Assembly: GCA_038030265.1 (NCBI GenBank) | Contig: CM075937.1 | Coordinates: forward strand, 9,672,001-9,736,000 | Source: Corythucha ciliata | Taxonomy: Eukaryota > Arthropoda > Insecta > Hemiptera > Tingidae | DNA: 64,000 nucleotides | Direction: 5' to 3' | Part shown: piece by piece, positions 1 through 12,375 of the stretch | How positions within the stretch are numbered: position 1 is the stretch's first letter | Layout: the number at the start of each line of letters is the position of its first letter | Program-made: the position numbers and the translations under genes | The notes under the pieces: generated by a model | Seen by the model: only the letters and a program-made list of their open reading frames with translations | Database searches by the model: none | Told to the model about the DNA's origin: nothing

Positions 1-2300
1 CGCTAATTAGCGATTTGTTCAAATTTAGCAATTACCATTCATCGGCGTTATTCATCTAATTCATCCACGAATTAGCGTTTTCATCTATTCTTGCTGTTAA
101 TTAGCGATTTTTCAACGTTTCAGCAGAGAGTTAACATTTTTTTCACACTTTGGGCAGCTATAATTAGCGTTTTTCGCAATCTTAATCCCGCTAATTACTA
201 GTGTTCTAACTGACCGCAAATAATCGGGTTTTTTAAAAACATTTTCTCCCCGCGTTATCAATTTTTTCCTATGATAGTTATGAATTAGCACCTTTTCTCA
301 GTTTCAGGCTCAAAGTTGCCTTCAGAATCGACGGATTTGCGGTTTTTCTGCCTTTTAACCGGCAATTAGCGTCTTTCTTGATTTTCAGACGCGGTTTAGT
401 TAGCGATTTTTGTAAATTTCGTCCGCAAATTGAATTACTGGCCGAGTTTTAGCCACTAAATTAGCACTCTTTGCCTTATTTATGCGAATTACCCGTTTTT
501 TACATTTTAAACCGTGAATTGGGAGATTTTCTTAATTTTCCTCCTCTAATGAACGTTTTTTTTTCTGGACTTTATACAATAATTATCACTTTTTCCCAAT
601 TTCATTCAAGAATTAACCATTTGTATCAATTAAGGCCACTAATTATTGATTCAATTTTGGTCGCGAATTTGAATCGTCATAATTTTAGCCACTAAATAGC
701 ACTTTCTGTTAATTTAATTCGAAAATTAGCAATTTCCCTCCATGCCGTGTGTGGAAGAAATGTTTTCTGTCTATTAGCGTTCGATCTAATTTTATTATTT
801 TAGCTGTTAATCAGTAAATTTCCTAAATTTCAGTCGTGATTAAGCGATTTTCGCCAGTCTAGCTTGAATTTGCGCCTTTTTAATCCGCTTTTCCGAGTTT
901 GGCTGCTAATTAGCTCTTTTTGTTAATATCACTCTTGAATTCTCGATCTTTCTCAATTTAGCAGTGACTTTATAAGTGAATTTTCTCAGTTTGAAAGTAA
1001 ATTAGGGGTCAAGGTCAAGTTTTTTTTTATTTTATAATAATTAGCGTTTTTTGTCAATATCATTTGTGAATTTTAGCGTTATCTAAATTTCATTACATAG
1101 CGTTATTAGCGTTTTTTTTTATTAGCAATTTTTTCAGTTTTAGCCGCAAAATAATTAGTGATTTGATCAAAAATTTGAATTTTCCGAAATTTTGCCGCTA
1201 ATTAGCGATTTGTTCAAATTTAGCAGTTATTACTCATCAGCGTTATTCCTCTAATTCATCCACGAATTAGCGTTTTCATTTATTCTTGCTCTTAATTAGC
1301 GATTTTTCAACGTTTCAGCAGAAGTTAACATTTTTTTCACACTTTGGGCAGCTATAATTAGCGTTTTTCGCAATCTTAATCCCGATAATTACTAGTGTTC
1401 TAACTGACCGCAAATAATCGGGTTTTTTAAAAACATTTTCTCCCCGCGTTATCAATTTTTTCCTATGATAGTTATGAATTAGCGCGTTTTCTCAGTTTTA
1501 GGCTCAAAGTTGCCTTCAGAATCGACGGATTTTCGGTTTTTCTGCCTTTTAACCGGCAATTAGCGTCTTTCTTGATTTTCAGACGCGGTTTAGTTAGCGA
1601 TTTTTGTAAATTTCGTCCGCAAATTGAATTACTGGTCGAGTTTCAGCCACTAAATTATCACTTTTTGCCTTATTTATTTGCGAATTACCCGTTTTTTTAC
1701 ATTTTGAACTGTGAATTGGGAGATTTTCTTAATTTTCATCCTCTAATTAACGTTTTTTTTTTCTGGACTTTATACAATAATTATCACTTTTTCCCAATTT
1801 CATTCAAGAATTTGTATCAATTAAGGCCACTAATTATTGATTCAATTTTGGTCGCGAATTTGAATCGTCATAATTTTAGCCACTAAATAGCACTTTCTGT
1901 TAATTTAATTCGAAAATTAGCAATTTCCCTCCACGCCGTGTGTGGAAGAAATGTTTTCTGTCCATTAGCGTTCGATCTAATTTTATTATTTTAGCTGTTA
2001 ATCAGTAAATTTCCTAAATTTCAGTCGTGATTAAGCGATTTTCGCCAGTCTAGCTTGAATTTGCGCCTTTTTAATCCGCTTTTCCGAGTTTTGGCTGCTA
2101 ATTAGCTCTTTTTGTTAATATCACTCTTGAATTCTCGATCTTTCTCAATTTTAGCAGTGACTTTATAAGTGAATTTTCTCAAGTTTGAAAGTAAATTAGG
2201 GTCAAGTTCAAGTTTTTATTTTTATTTTATAATAATTAGCGTTTTTTGTCAATATCATTTGTGAATTTTAGGCGTTATCTAAATTTCATTACGAATTAGC
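1..2300 (+). repeat. Tandem duplication of a ~1.2-kb array segment
   Basis: The sequence from position 1 to about 1110 recurs from 1196 to about 2300 at an offset of about 1195 bases, with only scattered substitutions and small indels. About 85 bases (1110-1195) separate the copies and are not duplicated. Because individual 30-bp units are far more diverged than the two copies, the 1.2-kb copying is recent relative to the satellite. The first copy may start before the window. Confidence 0.9.
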
Positions 2301-2990
2301 GTTTTTTTTTGTTTTTTTTTAATCGTAGCCACGAATTAATTCGCAATTCGGTTTATTGTAGGCTGCAAATTGCGATTGTTCAAATTTTAGCTGCTAATTA
2401 GCTCTTTCGGTCTATTTCATTCGCGAATAAGTGATTTTCTCAAGTTTTTCTCCAACTTTGTCCTAATTTTAGCTGACAGTTGGGAAATTTTCCAAAGTTC
2501 AGTCGTGAATTTGAGGGTTTCTTTTTGCAGATGGACGATTTTTCGCCATTTTAGTGGCTAATTTTGCATTTTTCTTAATTTTACCTCCGAATTTTTGCTT
2601 TTTTTTTCTTTCTTTGTTATATTTAAGCCGTGAAGTGGCATCTATACACACCACTTTTTCTTAATATTGCATCGAGAAAACTTTTTCCAAACTGCTGTAA
2701 ACTAGGCCGAAAAATAGTACATTCCGGCGCCTTCTCAACTTTATGCGCTTTAATGACGTATTATAAACAATTAGGGATTAGTGCATTTACCCGCAAAGTT
2801 ACCCGCAGAAGGTGCGGATTTTTCTTAATTTGAGCCTTTAGAATATACGTAGGATTTGTGGGATGGTGTTAGTGTGTTAAGCCAAAAATCACTCTTTGTC
2901 TTAATTTTTAAACCGTGAAATAGCCCTAAACGCGGTTTATGGCGTGATCTGAGCCTGAATTCTTTCGGCACAGTAATCGCGATCGTAATC
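1..2990 (+). repeat. Degenerate 30-bp satellite, plus orientation, block 1
   Basis: This block is made of diverged copies of a 30-bp unit whose plus-strand consensus is AATTAGCGCTTTTTC followed by TCAATTTTAGCCGCG. Copies are separated by short indels, and the phase is often kept. Open frames here simply read the repeat (decapeptide periodicity) and are not genes. The last 300 bases are more diverged and run into the first copy of the 2-kb duplication. No other gene is visible. Confidence 0.9.
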
Positions 2991-4682
2991 AACAGGTAAC
3001 TACGTAATTCATTTAAAGGTCACCAAAGGTACAATGGCAGGGGAAGGGGAAGGGTTCGAAATGCAAAAATGGTAATTACGTGCTTGAGTAGAAGGGAAGA
3101 GAAATAAAAACAAACTTTGCAGAAAAAGCGTAAAGTAAAGAATGAGGGCAATGACCTATTTGAAAGAGAAAAAAAAAACGGGGTCATTAACATTTTTTTC
3201 TCGTCTTTTTTTCCACCGCCCTCGCCGCTCAAAACACAGTCACGCCTTCATCTTCATTTAAGGGTTGTATGAAGTGCTCAATGACGATGAGAGTGTGTAA
3301 GGGTCGAGGGGTGGTTGGAGGGGGAGGCTTAGTTTGGGTCGTGAGAAGACTAAAAGGGATGTTCCCCTTTAGTCTTTACTACGAAAAGCCTTCGGGAAAG
3401 CTGCCGAACCCCTCCACTCCTCTTCAACACCCACAACACAAACCACCACACTCATCTCTCATCGGCGGCATCGACCACTCTTCTACGTCGCTTTTTTTTT
3501 TTCCTTTTTTTTTAGTGACGTCACACGGTAATAATTAAGGAGTGAACGAACGGTGGGTGTGGGGGCTGGGTAGAAAGGCGGGAAGAGACGAGATAGGGTG
3601 AGGGTTCTTTCCACCCCCGGACGACGTCATTGCACAGCCCCACCGTTTTTTTTTTTTTTTTCAGACACACCTCTTTTCTCATCTGGTGGAAAAAGTTTAA
3701 GCACTTCGCAGACCTCCCCCCTCTGACCCCTGCTCCAACCACCCCCTGTCTTGGCGTTCATCTCAGCCTGAGCTAATTTATTCCGTGCAAACCACCCTCT
3801 TCTTTTTTAACTTCCATCTACGTCCTCGTTATAAAGTTGTTTTTTTTTCTCAACCCCTCTCTGGTCTCTTTAACCTCGTCCTTTTCAAGGTTTCTAGGCC
3901 AATTCGATTTTCATTGAGTGCACCCACGATTACGCATTTTTTAATAATTTTTTTTTTTGTACACTCCGAAGCTCCCTTAGGAAGAAAATCTTGTTCCTTG
4001 AACTCTTGGAGCCCGGCGCACTTATAAAAGGAACGCTATTCAATCCTTCGCGAGTATTGAACATCCCCCACCCCCATCCCTCGTTCACCACCGCAGGAAT
4101 CTTCTACGCCCTTCAAACCCAAAGAAAAAAAAACTCCCGACGGTAAGGGTTGGTTGTGCTGGAGGGGGGAGGCTTACTATAAATTTTCAACGTTACTCTC
4201 TCTCATTTCCCAATCTTTCCCTTCGTTCGGAAGGGAAAAATAAGAGACGATGCGCTGGTGTGTACCGCGCGCGGGGGCCTTGGGTATGGAAAAAATAAGG
4301 GAAAAAAAGGAAACGAAGAAAATAGGGATTGGTTGTGAGGGGGTGGGGAGAAAGAGAGGATTTGGAAGCATCGCGAAGGGGATCCTGTTAAGTAAATACG
4401 TTCGTGTCTCCCGCAAAAAAAAAAAAAAAAAAAAAAAGTGCTGGGATGACGATGCGGGGGTTGAAGGAGACAGGATTTTTTCCTCTTTTTTTCCATCGGG
4501 GAAAACCCTGGGAAAGTACTACGTTGGATGAAATGAAATTCCCCTTTGGTCTGACACTACGGTGGATTCCATGGTGATGCGATTGGGATGGAAGGGGTGG
4601 GTGGGGGGTGGGTTAAAAAATCGAGAGAGAGAAGAGCATAGCACGTGAAGGGATTGAGACGGTAAGTGGAATGGCGGTGAAG
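2680..4682. repeat. 2.0-kb tandem duplication, copy A
   Basis: Copy A of a two-copy tandem repeat; copy B starts directly after it at 4683. The unit begins with CTTTTTCCAAACTGCTGTAA. It contains about 300 bases of decayed satellite, then mixed-composition DNA with long T, A and G/C runs. Open frames inside it are low-complexity and none resembles a known protein. A TATA-like TTATAAAAGG lies near 4022. The copies differ mainly in homopolymer lengths and a short insertion near 4853. Confidence 0.93.
4021..4031 (+). promoter_or_regulatory. TATA-box-like sequence in the 2-kb unit (weak)
   Basis: CTTATAAAAGG lies here and again near 6031 in copy B, each following a GC-rich stretch. About 30 bases downstream there is only a weak initiator-like sequence. 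No reading frame or transcript evidence follows. The match is only to a general core-promoter consensus. Confidence 0.15.
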
Positions 4683-6690
4683 CTTTTTCCAAACTGCTGT
4701 AAACTAGGCCGAAAAATAGTACATTCCGGCGCCTTCTCAACTTTATGCGCTTTAATGACATATTATAAACAATTAGGGATTAGTGCATTTACCCGCAAAG
4801 TTACCCGCAGAAGGTGCGGATTTTTCTTAATTTGAGCCTTTAGAATATACGTCCAGTGCTTTTGTGGGATGGTGTTAGCGTGTTAAGCCAAAAATCACTC
4901 TTTGTCTTAATTTTTAAACCGTGAAATAGCCCTAAACGCGGTTTATGGCGTGATCTGAGCCTGAATTCTTTCGGCACAGTAATCGCGATCGTAATCAACA
5001 GGTAACTACGTAATTCATTTAAAGGTCACCAAAGGTACAATGGCAGGGGAAGGGGAAGGGTTCGAAATGCAAAAATGGTAATTACGTGCTTGAGTAGAAG
5101 GGAAGAGAAATAAAAACAAACTTTGCAGAAAAAGCGTAAAGTAAAGAATGAGGGCAATGACCTATTTGAAAGAGAGAAAAAAAACGGGGTCATTAACATT
5201 TTTTTCTCGTCTTTTTTTCCACCGCCCTCGCCGCTCAAAACACAGTCACGCCTTCATCTTCATTTAAGGGTTGTATGAAGTGCTCAATGACGATGAGAGT
5301 GTGTAAGGGTCGAGGGGTGGTTGGAGGGGGAGGCTTAGTTTGGGTCGTGAGAAGACTAAAAGGGATGTTCCCCTTTAGTCTTTACTACGAAAAGCCTTCG
5401 GGAAAGCTGCCGAACCCCTCCACTCCTCTTCAACACCCACAACACAAACCACCACACTCATCTCTCATCGGCGGCATCGACCACTCTTCTACGTCGCTTT
5501 TTTTTTTTCCTTTTTTTTTAGTGACGTCACACGGTAATAATTAAGGAGTGAACGAACGGTGGGTGTGGGGGCTGGGTAGAAAGGCGGGAAGAGACGAGAT
5601 AGGGTGAGGGTTCTTTCCACCCCCGGACGACGTCATTGCACAGCCCCACCGTTTTTTTTTTTTTTTTTTCAGACACACCTCTTTTCTCATCTGGTGGAAA
5701 AAGTTTAAGCACTTCGCAGACCTCCCCCCTCTGACCCCTGCTCCAACCACCCCCTGTCTTGGCGTTCATCTCAGCCTGAGCTAATTTATTCCGTGCAAAC
5801 CACCCTCTTCTTTTTTAACTTCCATCTACGTCCTCGTTATAAAGTTGTTTTTTTTTTCTCAACCCCTCTCTGGTCTCTTTAACCTCGTCCTTTTCAAGGT
5901 TTCTAGGCCAATTCGATTTTCATTGAGTGCACCCACGATTACGCATTTTTTAATAATTTTTTTTTTTTGTACACTCCGAAGCTCCCTTAGGAAGAAAATC
6001 TTGTTCCTTGAACTCTTGGAGCCCGGCGCTCTTATAAAAGGAACGCTATTCAATCCTTCGCGAGTATTGAACATCCCCCACCCCCATCCCTCGTTCACCA
6101 CCGCAGGAATCTTCTACGCCCTTCAAACCCAAAGAAAAAAAAACTCCCGACGGTAAGGGTTGGTTGTGCTGGAGGGGGGAGGCTTACTATAAATTTTCAA
6201 CGTTACTCTCTCTCATTTCCCAATCTTTCCCTTCGTTCGGAAGGGAAAAATAAGAGACGATGCGCTGGTGTGTACCGCGCGCGGGGGCCTTGGGTATGGA
6301 AAAAATAAGGGAAAAAAAGGAAACGAAGAAAATAGGGATTGGTTGTGAGGGGGTGGGGAGAAAGAGAGGATTTGGAAGCATCGCGAAGGGGATCCTGTTA
6401 AGTAAATACGTTCGTGTCTCCCGCAAAAAAAAAAAAAAAAAAAAAAGTGCTGGGATGACGATGCGGGGGTTGAAGGAGACAGGATTTTTTCCTCTTTTTT
6501 TCCATCGGGGAAAACCCTGGGAAAGTACTACGTTGGATGAAATGAAATTCCCCTTTGGTCTGACACTACGGTGGATTCCATGGTGATGCGATTGGGATGA
6601 AAGGGTGGGTGGGGGGTGGGTTAAAAAATCGAGAGAGAAGAGCATAGCACGTGAAGGGATTGAGACGGTAAGTGGAATGGCGGTGAAGCG
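4683..6690. repeat. 2.0-kb tandem duplication, copy B
   Basis: Copy B of the unit described at 2680-4682, head-to-tail with no spacer, offset 2002 to 2010 bases along its length. Identity is very high. Visible differences are poly-A/T lengths, single substitutions and an inserted CCAGTGCT-like stretch near 4853. It ends around AAGTGGAATGGCGGTGAAGC, the same sequence that closes copy A. No gene is recognised. Confidence 0.93.
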
Positions 6691-7500
6691 GTGTGGGTAT
6701 GACGTTCTTCTTTCCTTGGGAAATTGGAGCCGGCGAATTCATATTATGGGGAAATGAAGAGCGTTGGGTCTATGTGGCAAAACTCGTCGTTTTCGGTTCT
6801 TTTTTTTTCTCCTCTCCAAGTATCTCGAAAACTGCGAGACAATATTCATCCGCCAAAAGGGCACCCGGCACTCAGCCATGGAAAAATCTCCTCAAACACG
6901 GTCAGATCCATCAAAATGGGTAATTCGCCATTGCCGGAATTATAATGGACGTGAATCCGAGAAAGAGCTTCCACCTAGGCGGTCCTATCACCACCGGACT
7001 CTGATAAATACAAAAAATCGCGGGGTTGGCTCACTCGAGAATTCAATTTCACAGTGTTTCGGCCACTCAACAACCAAATTTCACCAATTCGACGCACCAA
7101 AAACCTGTTACCACTGACTTTGCTCTCAATGAAGCTGATTAAAATGATCATACACATCAGCAATTTGCATTATAAACGTTTGAGATCCATAAAATTGCCC
7201 TGTTTTGAAGAACCGGCACCGTGGTTTTGGTTTTTCTGATGAGCGAAATTTGAATTTTAAATTATTCAAACCGGCAATCGTGTTTTTTTTCGGTGGCGGG
7301 TGGAGACAGATATTGACCAACTGCGAAATTGGGTTTTGTATAAATGCCAAACCCCCGAACATTAGCCACCAAAAGAAACCAACGCGGTGGAATTGTTTTT
7401 TTTTTATTTTTATGAAGAACCCCGTGAAATTGAATTTAACACGAGGCAATCCCTCAAAATTGGCGACTGTTGAGAAAAACACCAAAACTCGCGGATAAAA
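6691..7500. other. Unique spacer, no recognised gene
   Basis: This is an 800-base stretch of mixed composition between the 2-kb duplication and the first minus-strand array. Short open frames exist on both strands (for example 6764-7117 plus and 7126-7485 minus), but they overlap each other and contain poly-Phe/Lys runs from T/A tracts. From about 7190 it grades into poorly conserved satellite-like sequence. I see no domain or splice signals I would trust. Confidence 0.6.
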
Positions 7501-8042
7501 CTAAGAATAATGGCTAATTAACGACTAAAATTTAGGAAAATTGCTAGTACGAACCCTAAAATTAAAAAAAAATGCCAAATTACTGTCCAACTTTAGAGAA
7601 CCCACTCAATCCAAGCTTTCTAGAGGCAAATTCGTAGATAAAATAATCTGAACCCACGTTTCTATAGATCCCTAGGTGGCTACAATTGGGAATGCGCAGT
7701 AATGTGCTGTTCTAGGGGAGAGTACACGGTCCGGAAAAAGTGCTAATACATTCGTTGCAAAAAAAAAACGCTATTAATTCGAGATTTCTCCATGCAAGTT
7801 CCACACCAATTCTGGGATCGGGGGGGGGGGGGTGTCAGGATGCTAGAGGTTCGGATGAAAGGATTCACTAATGAAATTGAGAAAAATCCCCAATTTCTCG
7901 GGGGTGGTAGAGAGCTAAATGGCTTTTAGAAAGTTTTTTTCCCCGAAATTTGCGGCTGAAATTGAGAAAAATCGCTAAAATTTGGTGGATCAAATTCAGA
8001 AAAGGCAGAAATTCGGAGCCTAAATGACTAAATACGTCGACT

Positions 8043-8543
8043 CTCCGCTAAAAAGGAGAAAAATTGATACAAAATTCACCATTGACATTTTTAAAAAATC
8101 GCTAATGCCGCGGATAAAGTGTACTATAGGAACGGCGGGCCGGGTGATTCGTCATTAAAATTACGAAAAAGCCAATTGGCGGCTTCAAATTAGCGGACAA
8201 TTGGATGTCGCAGTTTTGCACTAATTAGCGGGCAAAATCGCTAGTTTGAGGGAAAAAAAAAACAGATAATTCATGACTAATTGTGAAAAAATCAGTTATT
8301 CGGGAGAGATAAATCGCTATAATTTACAGCTAACCCGGAGGAAAAGCGCAAATTCACGGGAAAATCGATAAAAAGCGATCATTTATAAACTATTAATAGG
8401 AAAAAAGTGCTAATTGACGGACAAAATTTAGAAATCAAGCATGAATTAGCAGCTAAATTTAGGAAAATTCTAACGCTACTTAGAGGGTCAAATTGAGAAC
8501 AATTGCAGACAAATTACGTGGCTAAAATTGCGAAAAAGCCCCA
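8043..8543. repeat. 0.5-kb segment duplicated at 10059-10558
   Basis: About 500 bases starting CTCCGCTAAAAAGGAG recur nearly perfectly 2016 bases downstream, inside the same minus-strand array. Both copies end at AAGCCCCA. Only an A-run length and one or two bases differ. The 1.5 kb between the copies is ordinary diverged satellite, so this is a dispersed, not adjacent, duplication. Confidence 0.9.
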
Positions 8544-10058
8544 ATTAGCGGATTTTTTTTTTTAATCGCTAATTCACATCTAAAGTTGAGAAAATGTGCT
8601 ACATATGACTAAATGTGAAAAAACCACTGATTCGGTGGAGATAAATCGCTACTTTGCTGCAGCCCATGAAAAAAAGCGCAAACTCACGGACACAATAGAG
8701 AAAAATGTGCTAATTCACGGACGAAATCTAAAATAAGTGTTCATTTACGGCTAGAAAAGCACTAAATCGCATCCAAAATTGAGATAAAGCGCTAAATAGC
8801 CAAAAATTGAAACTAAATCTATTATGAACAGCTGTAATTGAGAAAAAGTGCTATTCGCGCCTAATAATAATAACAATAGCTATAGAACGCGCATAGAACT
8901 TATGAAAATGTTAATATCCTGTCAGAAATTATGAGAAACATAGGTGAATTGTTTGGAATGAATGAAAAACAAAAATCGCTGATTCGCGGCTAAAATTGAG
9001 GAAAAAAAATAATTGCCCGCTAAGATCAAATCACGGCTAAAGTTTAGAAATCGTGCTAAAAGTGTGCGAGGAGATAAATATTGCTAAATTAGGACTTAAC
9101 CTGAGAAAAAGCACAAGTTCTCGAACGAAATTGAAAAGAAGGCGCTAATCAACCGATAACATTGAAAATAATTACCAATGTCTAGCATTGAATTGAATTG
9201 TAAAATTGTTAATTCACGGCTGAAATTGCGAAAACTATCTATTCGTGGCTAATATCAAGAAAAATCGCCAGTCCGCGCCAATTGGCTGTCTAAAATGATA
9301 AAAAGCGCTGACCCGCGGATAAACCCGAGAGAAAGTGCTAGTTAATTAGCGGATAAAATTAGGAAAAATTGCTTATTTGCTGCTAAAATTAAGAGAAAAC
9401 GATAATTCGTGGCTATATTGGGGAAAAGTACTAATGTGAGACTGAAATGTGAAAAATGAAGCACTAATTCACTGATTAAATTGATTAAAAACTCCAATTC
9501 GCGGCCAAGTCGATGCTAAAATCTCAAGTAATGTCAACTAGAGGCTCACATTGAGAAAAATCGCTAATTATTCACGGAAAATGCTGGAACTGGCCAGTCA
9601 CAGTTTACGGAGGCAACTTTTGCGACTAAAATTCAAAAGAGATAATTAGCGAGAGAAGCTACAGCTGAGAACAGTTGAGAAAAGGAGCTAGTTAATGACT
9701 GAATGCAAAAATATCACTGATTCCTAAAAGGAAAATTGTCAATTTGCGACAAATCCTTGAGATAGAACGCATATTTATGAACAAAATTGAGTAAAACCGC
9801 TAATATTCACGGCTAATGTTGAGACAAATCGCTAATACTCGCCTAAAATTAATAAAAATGACCATTTGCTCCCAATAGTTAGAACAAGTGCTAATTGTCA
9901 GCTAAAATTTAGAATAGGCGCCACTTATAGCGGAAAAAATTAATATAAATCGCTACTTCGCAGCTAATGTTGAGAAAAAGCGCTAACGCATTACTAAATT
10001 TGAAAAAATATGATTCGGTTGAGATAAATCGCTATGAAGCGGCTGAAATTTAGAAAAA

Positions 10059-10558
10059 CTCCGCTAAAAAGGAGAAAAATTGATACAAAATTCACCATTG
10101 ACATTTTTAAAAAATCGCTAATGCCGCGGATAAAGTGTACTATAGGAACGGCGGGCCGGGTGATTCGTCATTAAAATTACGAAAAAGCCAATTGGCGGCT
10201 TCAAATTAGCGGACAATTGGATGTCGCAGTTTTGCACTAATTAGCGGGCAAAATCGCTAGTTTGAGGGAAAAAAAAACAGATAATTCATGACTAATTGTG
10301 AAAAAATCAGTTATTCGGGAGAGATAAATCGCTATAATTTACAGCTAACCCGGAGGAAAAGCGCAAATTCACGGGAAAATCGATAAAAAGCGATCATTTA
10401 TAAACTATTAATAGGAAAAAAGTGCTAATTGACGGACAAAATTTAGAAATCAAGCATGAATTAGCAGCTAAATTTAGGAAAATTCAAACGCTACTTAGAG
10501 GGTCAAATTGAGAACAATTGCAGACAAATTACGTGGCTAAAATTGCGAAAAAGCCCCA
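10059..10558. repeat. 0.5-kb segment, second copy of 8043-8543
   Basis: Second copy of the segment at 8043. It contains the non-satellite stretch GTGTACTATAGGAACGG, which helps show that the match is a true duplication and not convergence of satellite units. Confidence 0.9.
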
Positions 10559-11310
10559 GCAGAAAATAACGGCTAAAATGTTTTAAAAAAGCGCAAATTC
10601 ACGGCTAAAATTAAGAAAAAGCGCTATAATATTCGTGGCTATTATTAGGAAAAATCTCTAATACCCAACTAAAATTCATAAAAATTCCGATTGTCTCCCA
10701 ATAATTATAACAAGTGCTGATTCACGGCTAAATTTTAGAAAAGGCGCCAAGTACAGCGGACTAAATTAAGAAAAATCGCTAGTTCGAAGCTAACATTTAA
10801 AAAAGCGCTTATTCATGACTGGAAAAAAAAAAAAAAACTGATTCCGTAAAGATAAATTACTAAGAAGCGTCTCACCAATTCACGGCTAAAATTGAAAAAA
10901 AAAACGCTAAATCGGTGCCAAAAAGGAGAAAAAGGGTTAGTTCACCGAAAAAATCTCCAATTGACGGCTAAAATTGTGAAACCCTGATATTTGCGCCCAA
11001 AATTAAGAATAATCGCTAGTACGTACCTATGAAATTCATAAAATTGTCAATTTGCTCACAAAAATAATAAAAAGCACTGATTGCTGATTATCGGATGTTA
11101 GGAAAGATTTGCTTATTCGGAGTTAAAATTGAGAAAAACACGCTAATTCATAGCTAAAATATGGAATAAGATCCAATTCGTGGCTTAAATTTGTAAATGA
11201 AGCAGTAATTCATGCTTATTATAAAATTGATTGAAAAAAAAGTTGCGGCTAAATTGAAAGAAAGCGATAATTCAATGCTAAAATTGATAAATGCTAATTA
11301 CATTTTTCGT

Positions 11311-11584
11311 TTATTTAAAGATTCACTCCCTGGGCCCCAATTGGTGTAGGAGTCCAACGAGAGCACGAGCGTTCCCCGCTAAATTTGTTTTGGGTGTGTC
11401 AAATCCATGAAACGGAGTTCCGAGGGCTTTGGTTAATTCTTTTACTCCTCGTCGTCCGGATTTAGGGCTGGTAAAAATCATTGTACCACTGAGGTGAACG
11501 AATTTATAGTATTTACTACACAAAAAGAACTGATAGAAGAGAACACATTTTACTACGGGGGGGGGGGGGGTCGAGCGAGAGAGA
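11311..11584. other. Unique sequence after the minus array, no recognised gene
   Basis: The satellite stops near 11310 and mixed-composition DNA follows. A 66-codon minus-strand open frame (11323-11523) has plausible composition but no motif I recognise. A poly-G run sits at 11558-11569. Function unassigned. Confidence 0.4.
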
Positions 11585-11663
11585 GAAGACTTAACGGGTG
11601 GTTATCGACTGCGTCACTTTACAACCACGCCACAGTTCAACTGCGACACAACGTGATAACAGA

Positions 11664-11679
11664 GTGATAACGTTATCAC
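11664..11679. repeat. 16-bp perfect palindrome GTGATAACGTTATCAC
   Basis: The self-complementary sequence GTGATAACGTTATCAC sits at the inner edge of the left inverted arm of the candidate element. Related GTGATAAC and GTTATCAC halves recur nearby at 11653 and 12278. It may be part of the element's subterminal sites. Confidence 0.8.
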
Positions 11680-11947
11680 GTTCTTGTATGATACAAGGTC
11701 ACGGTGCAATTTGCACGTGAGAGTGCCAGGCAGGATGCCCTTCCCGACAATTCTCTGGCACGTTTAGACTGGCGAGTTTAAAAACTCTCAAATGTAACCG
11801 CTTCACACAAAAAATTCATGAAACCACTCGAGCACATGCGCGTGGCTTTGTTCGTTAAGTGCTCCAAAATACTGTTCCCCTTCCACATGGTATGGAACTC
11901 TACGCAAAGCTAAGCGAACGTTAACAACATTGGAATCAAACCAAGTT

Positions 11948-11972
11948 GTCAAAGTATTTCAAATACTTTGAC
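11948..11972. repeat. 25-bp perfect hairpin (12-bp stem, 1-base loop)
   Basis: GTCAAAGTATTT and AAATACTTTGAC flank a single C, giving a perfect 12-bp inverted repeat within the interior of the candidate TIR element. No protein-binding assignment can be made. Confidence 0.85.
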
Positions 11973-12375
11973 GAAAGACGTAACGTCCGTTTTATCAGTG
12001 TTTTTTTCTGAATTTGGAGATACAATTGGTGAATTTATTGATTTTTCGTGAATTGGTGACCATGCAAAGATTAAGAAAAGACCGCTCTAGTGGAAGAACT
12101 GTAAGTTTAGTCATCAATATTTCAACAGAGTTTGGTACATCGATGTCTTGTAGCACTCACGTTCGCTCTCCTGAGATGTCATAGATCATAATCTGTAGCC
12201 ACTCGAAACACAGTGACACATGCCTATAATAAAAGCGCGGGGGATTAAACATTTAAGCTTGTGACGTTATCAGTCAGTTATCACGGTGTGGCACACTTGA
12301 GCGTGGCGTAGTTGAACTGTGGCGCACTTGTAGCGGGGCGCAGTCAGACACACCTGAAGACTAACAGGAAGGTAA

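Larger units (their letters stand above)
7500..11310 (-). repeat. Degenerate 30-bp satellite, minus orientation, block 2
   Basis: The unit appears here as its reverse complement, typified by GCTAAAATTGAGAAAAAGCG followed by CTAATTCGCGG. A poly-G interruption lies at about 7820-7832, next to a degenerate copy of the GTTGCAT module seen in other arrays. No gene is present; open frames are repeat translations or short. Confidence 0.9.
11585..12361. mobile_element. Possible non-autonomous DNA transposon with long imperfect TIRs
   Basis: Imperfect inverted repeats face each other: the left arm runs from GACTGCGTCAC (about 11608) to CGTGATAAC (11660), and the right arm runs from GTTATCACGG (about 12278) to GCGCAGTC (12347). 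Both share GCCACAGTTCAACT or its complement. GAAGACT occurs just outside both ends (11585 and 12356) and could be a 7-bp target duplication. The 0.65-kb interior encodes no transposase but contains two perfect palindromes. The superfamily is unclear; a chance arrangement of related repeats is the alternative. Confidence 0.5.

Noticed and set aside
1..2600. CRISPR-like array
   Set aside because: The repeats are directly adjacent and degenerate with no unique spacers between identical repeats, and the DNA is eukaryotic.
6187..6645. 152-codon minus-strand open frame in the 2-kb duplication
   Set aside because: It is rich in Pro/Phe/Ser from purine/pyrimidine tracts and broken in the other copy by homopolymer length changes, so it is not conserved as coding.
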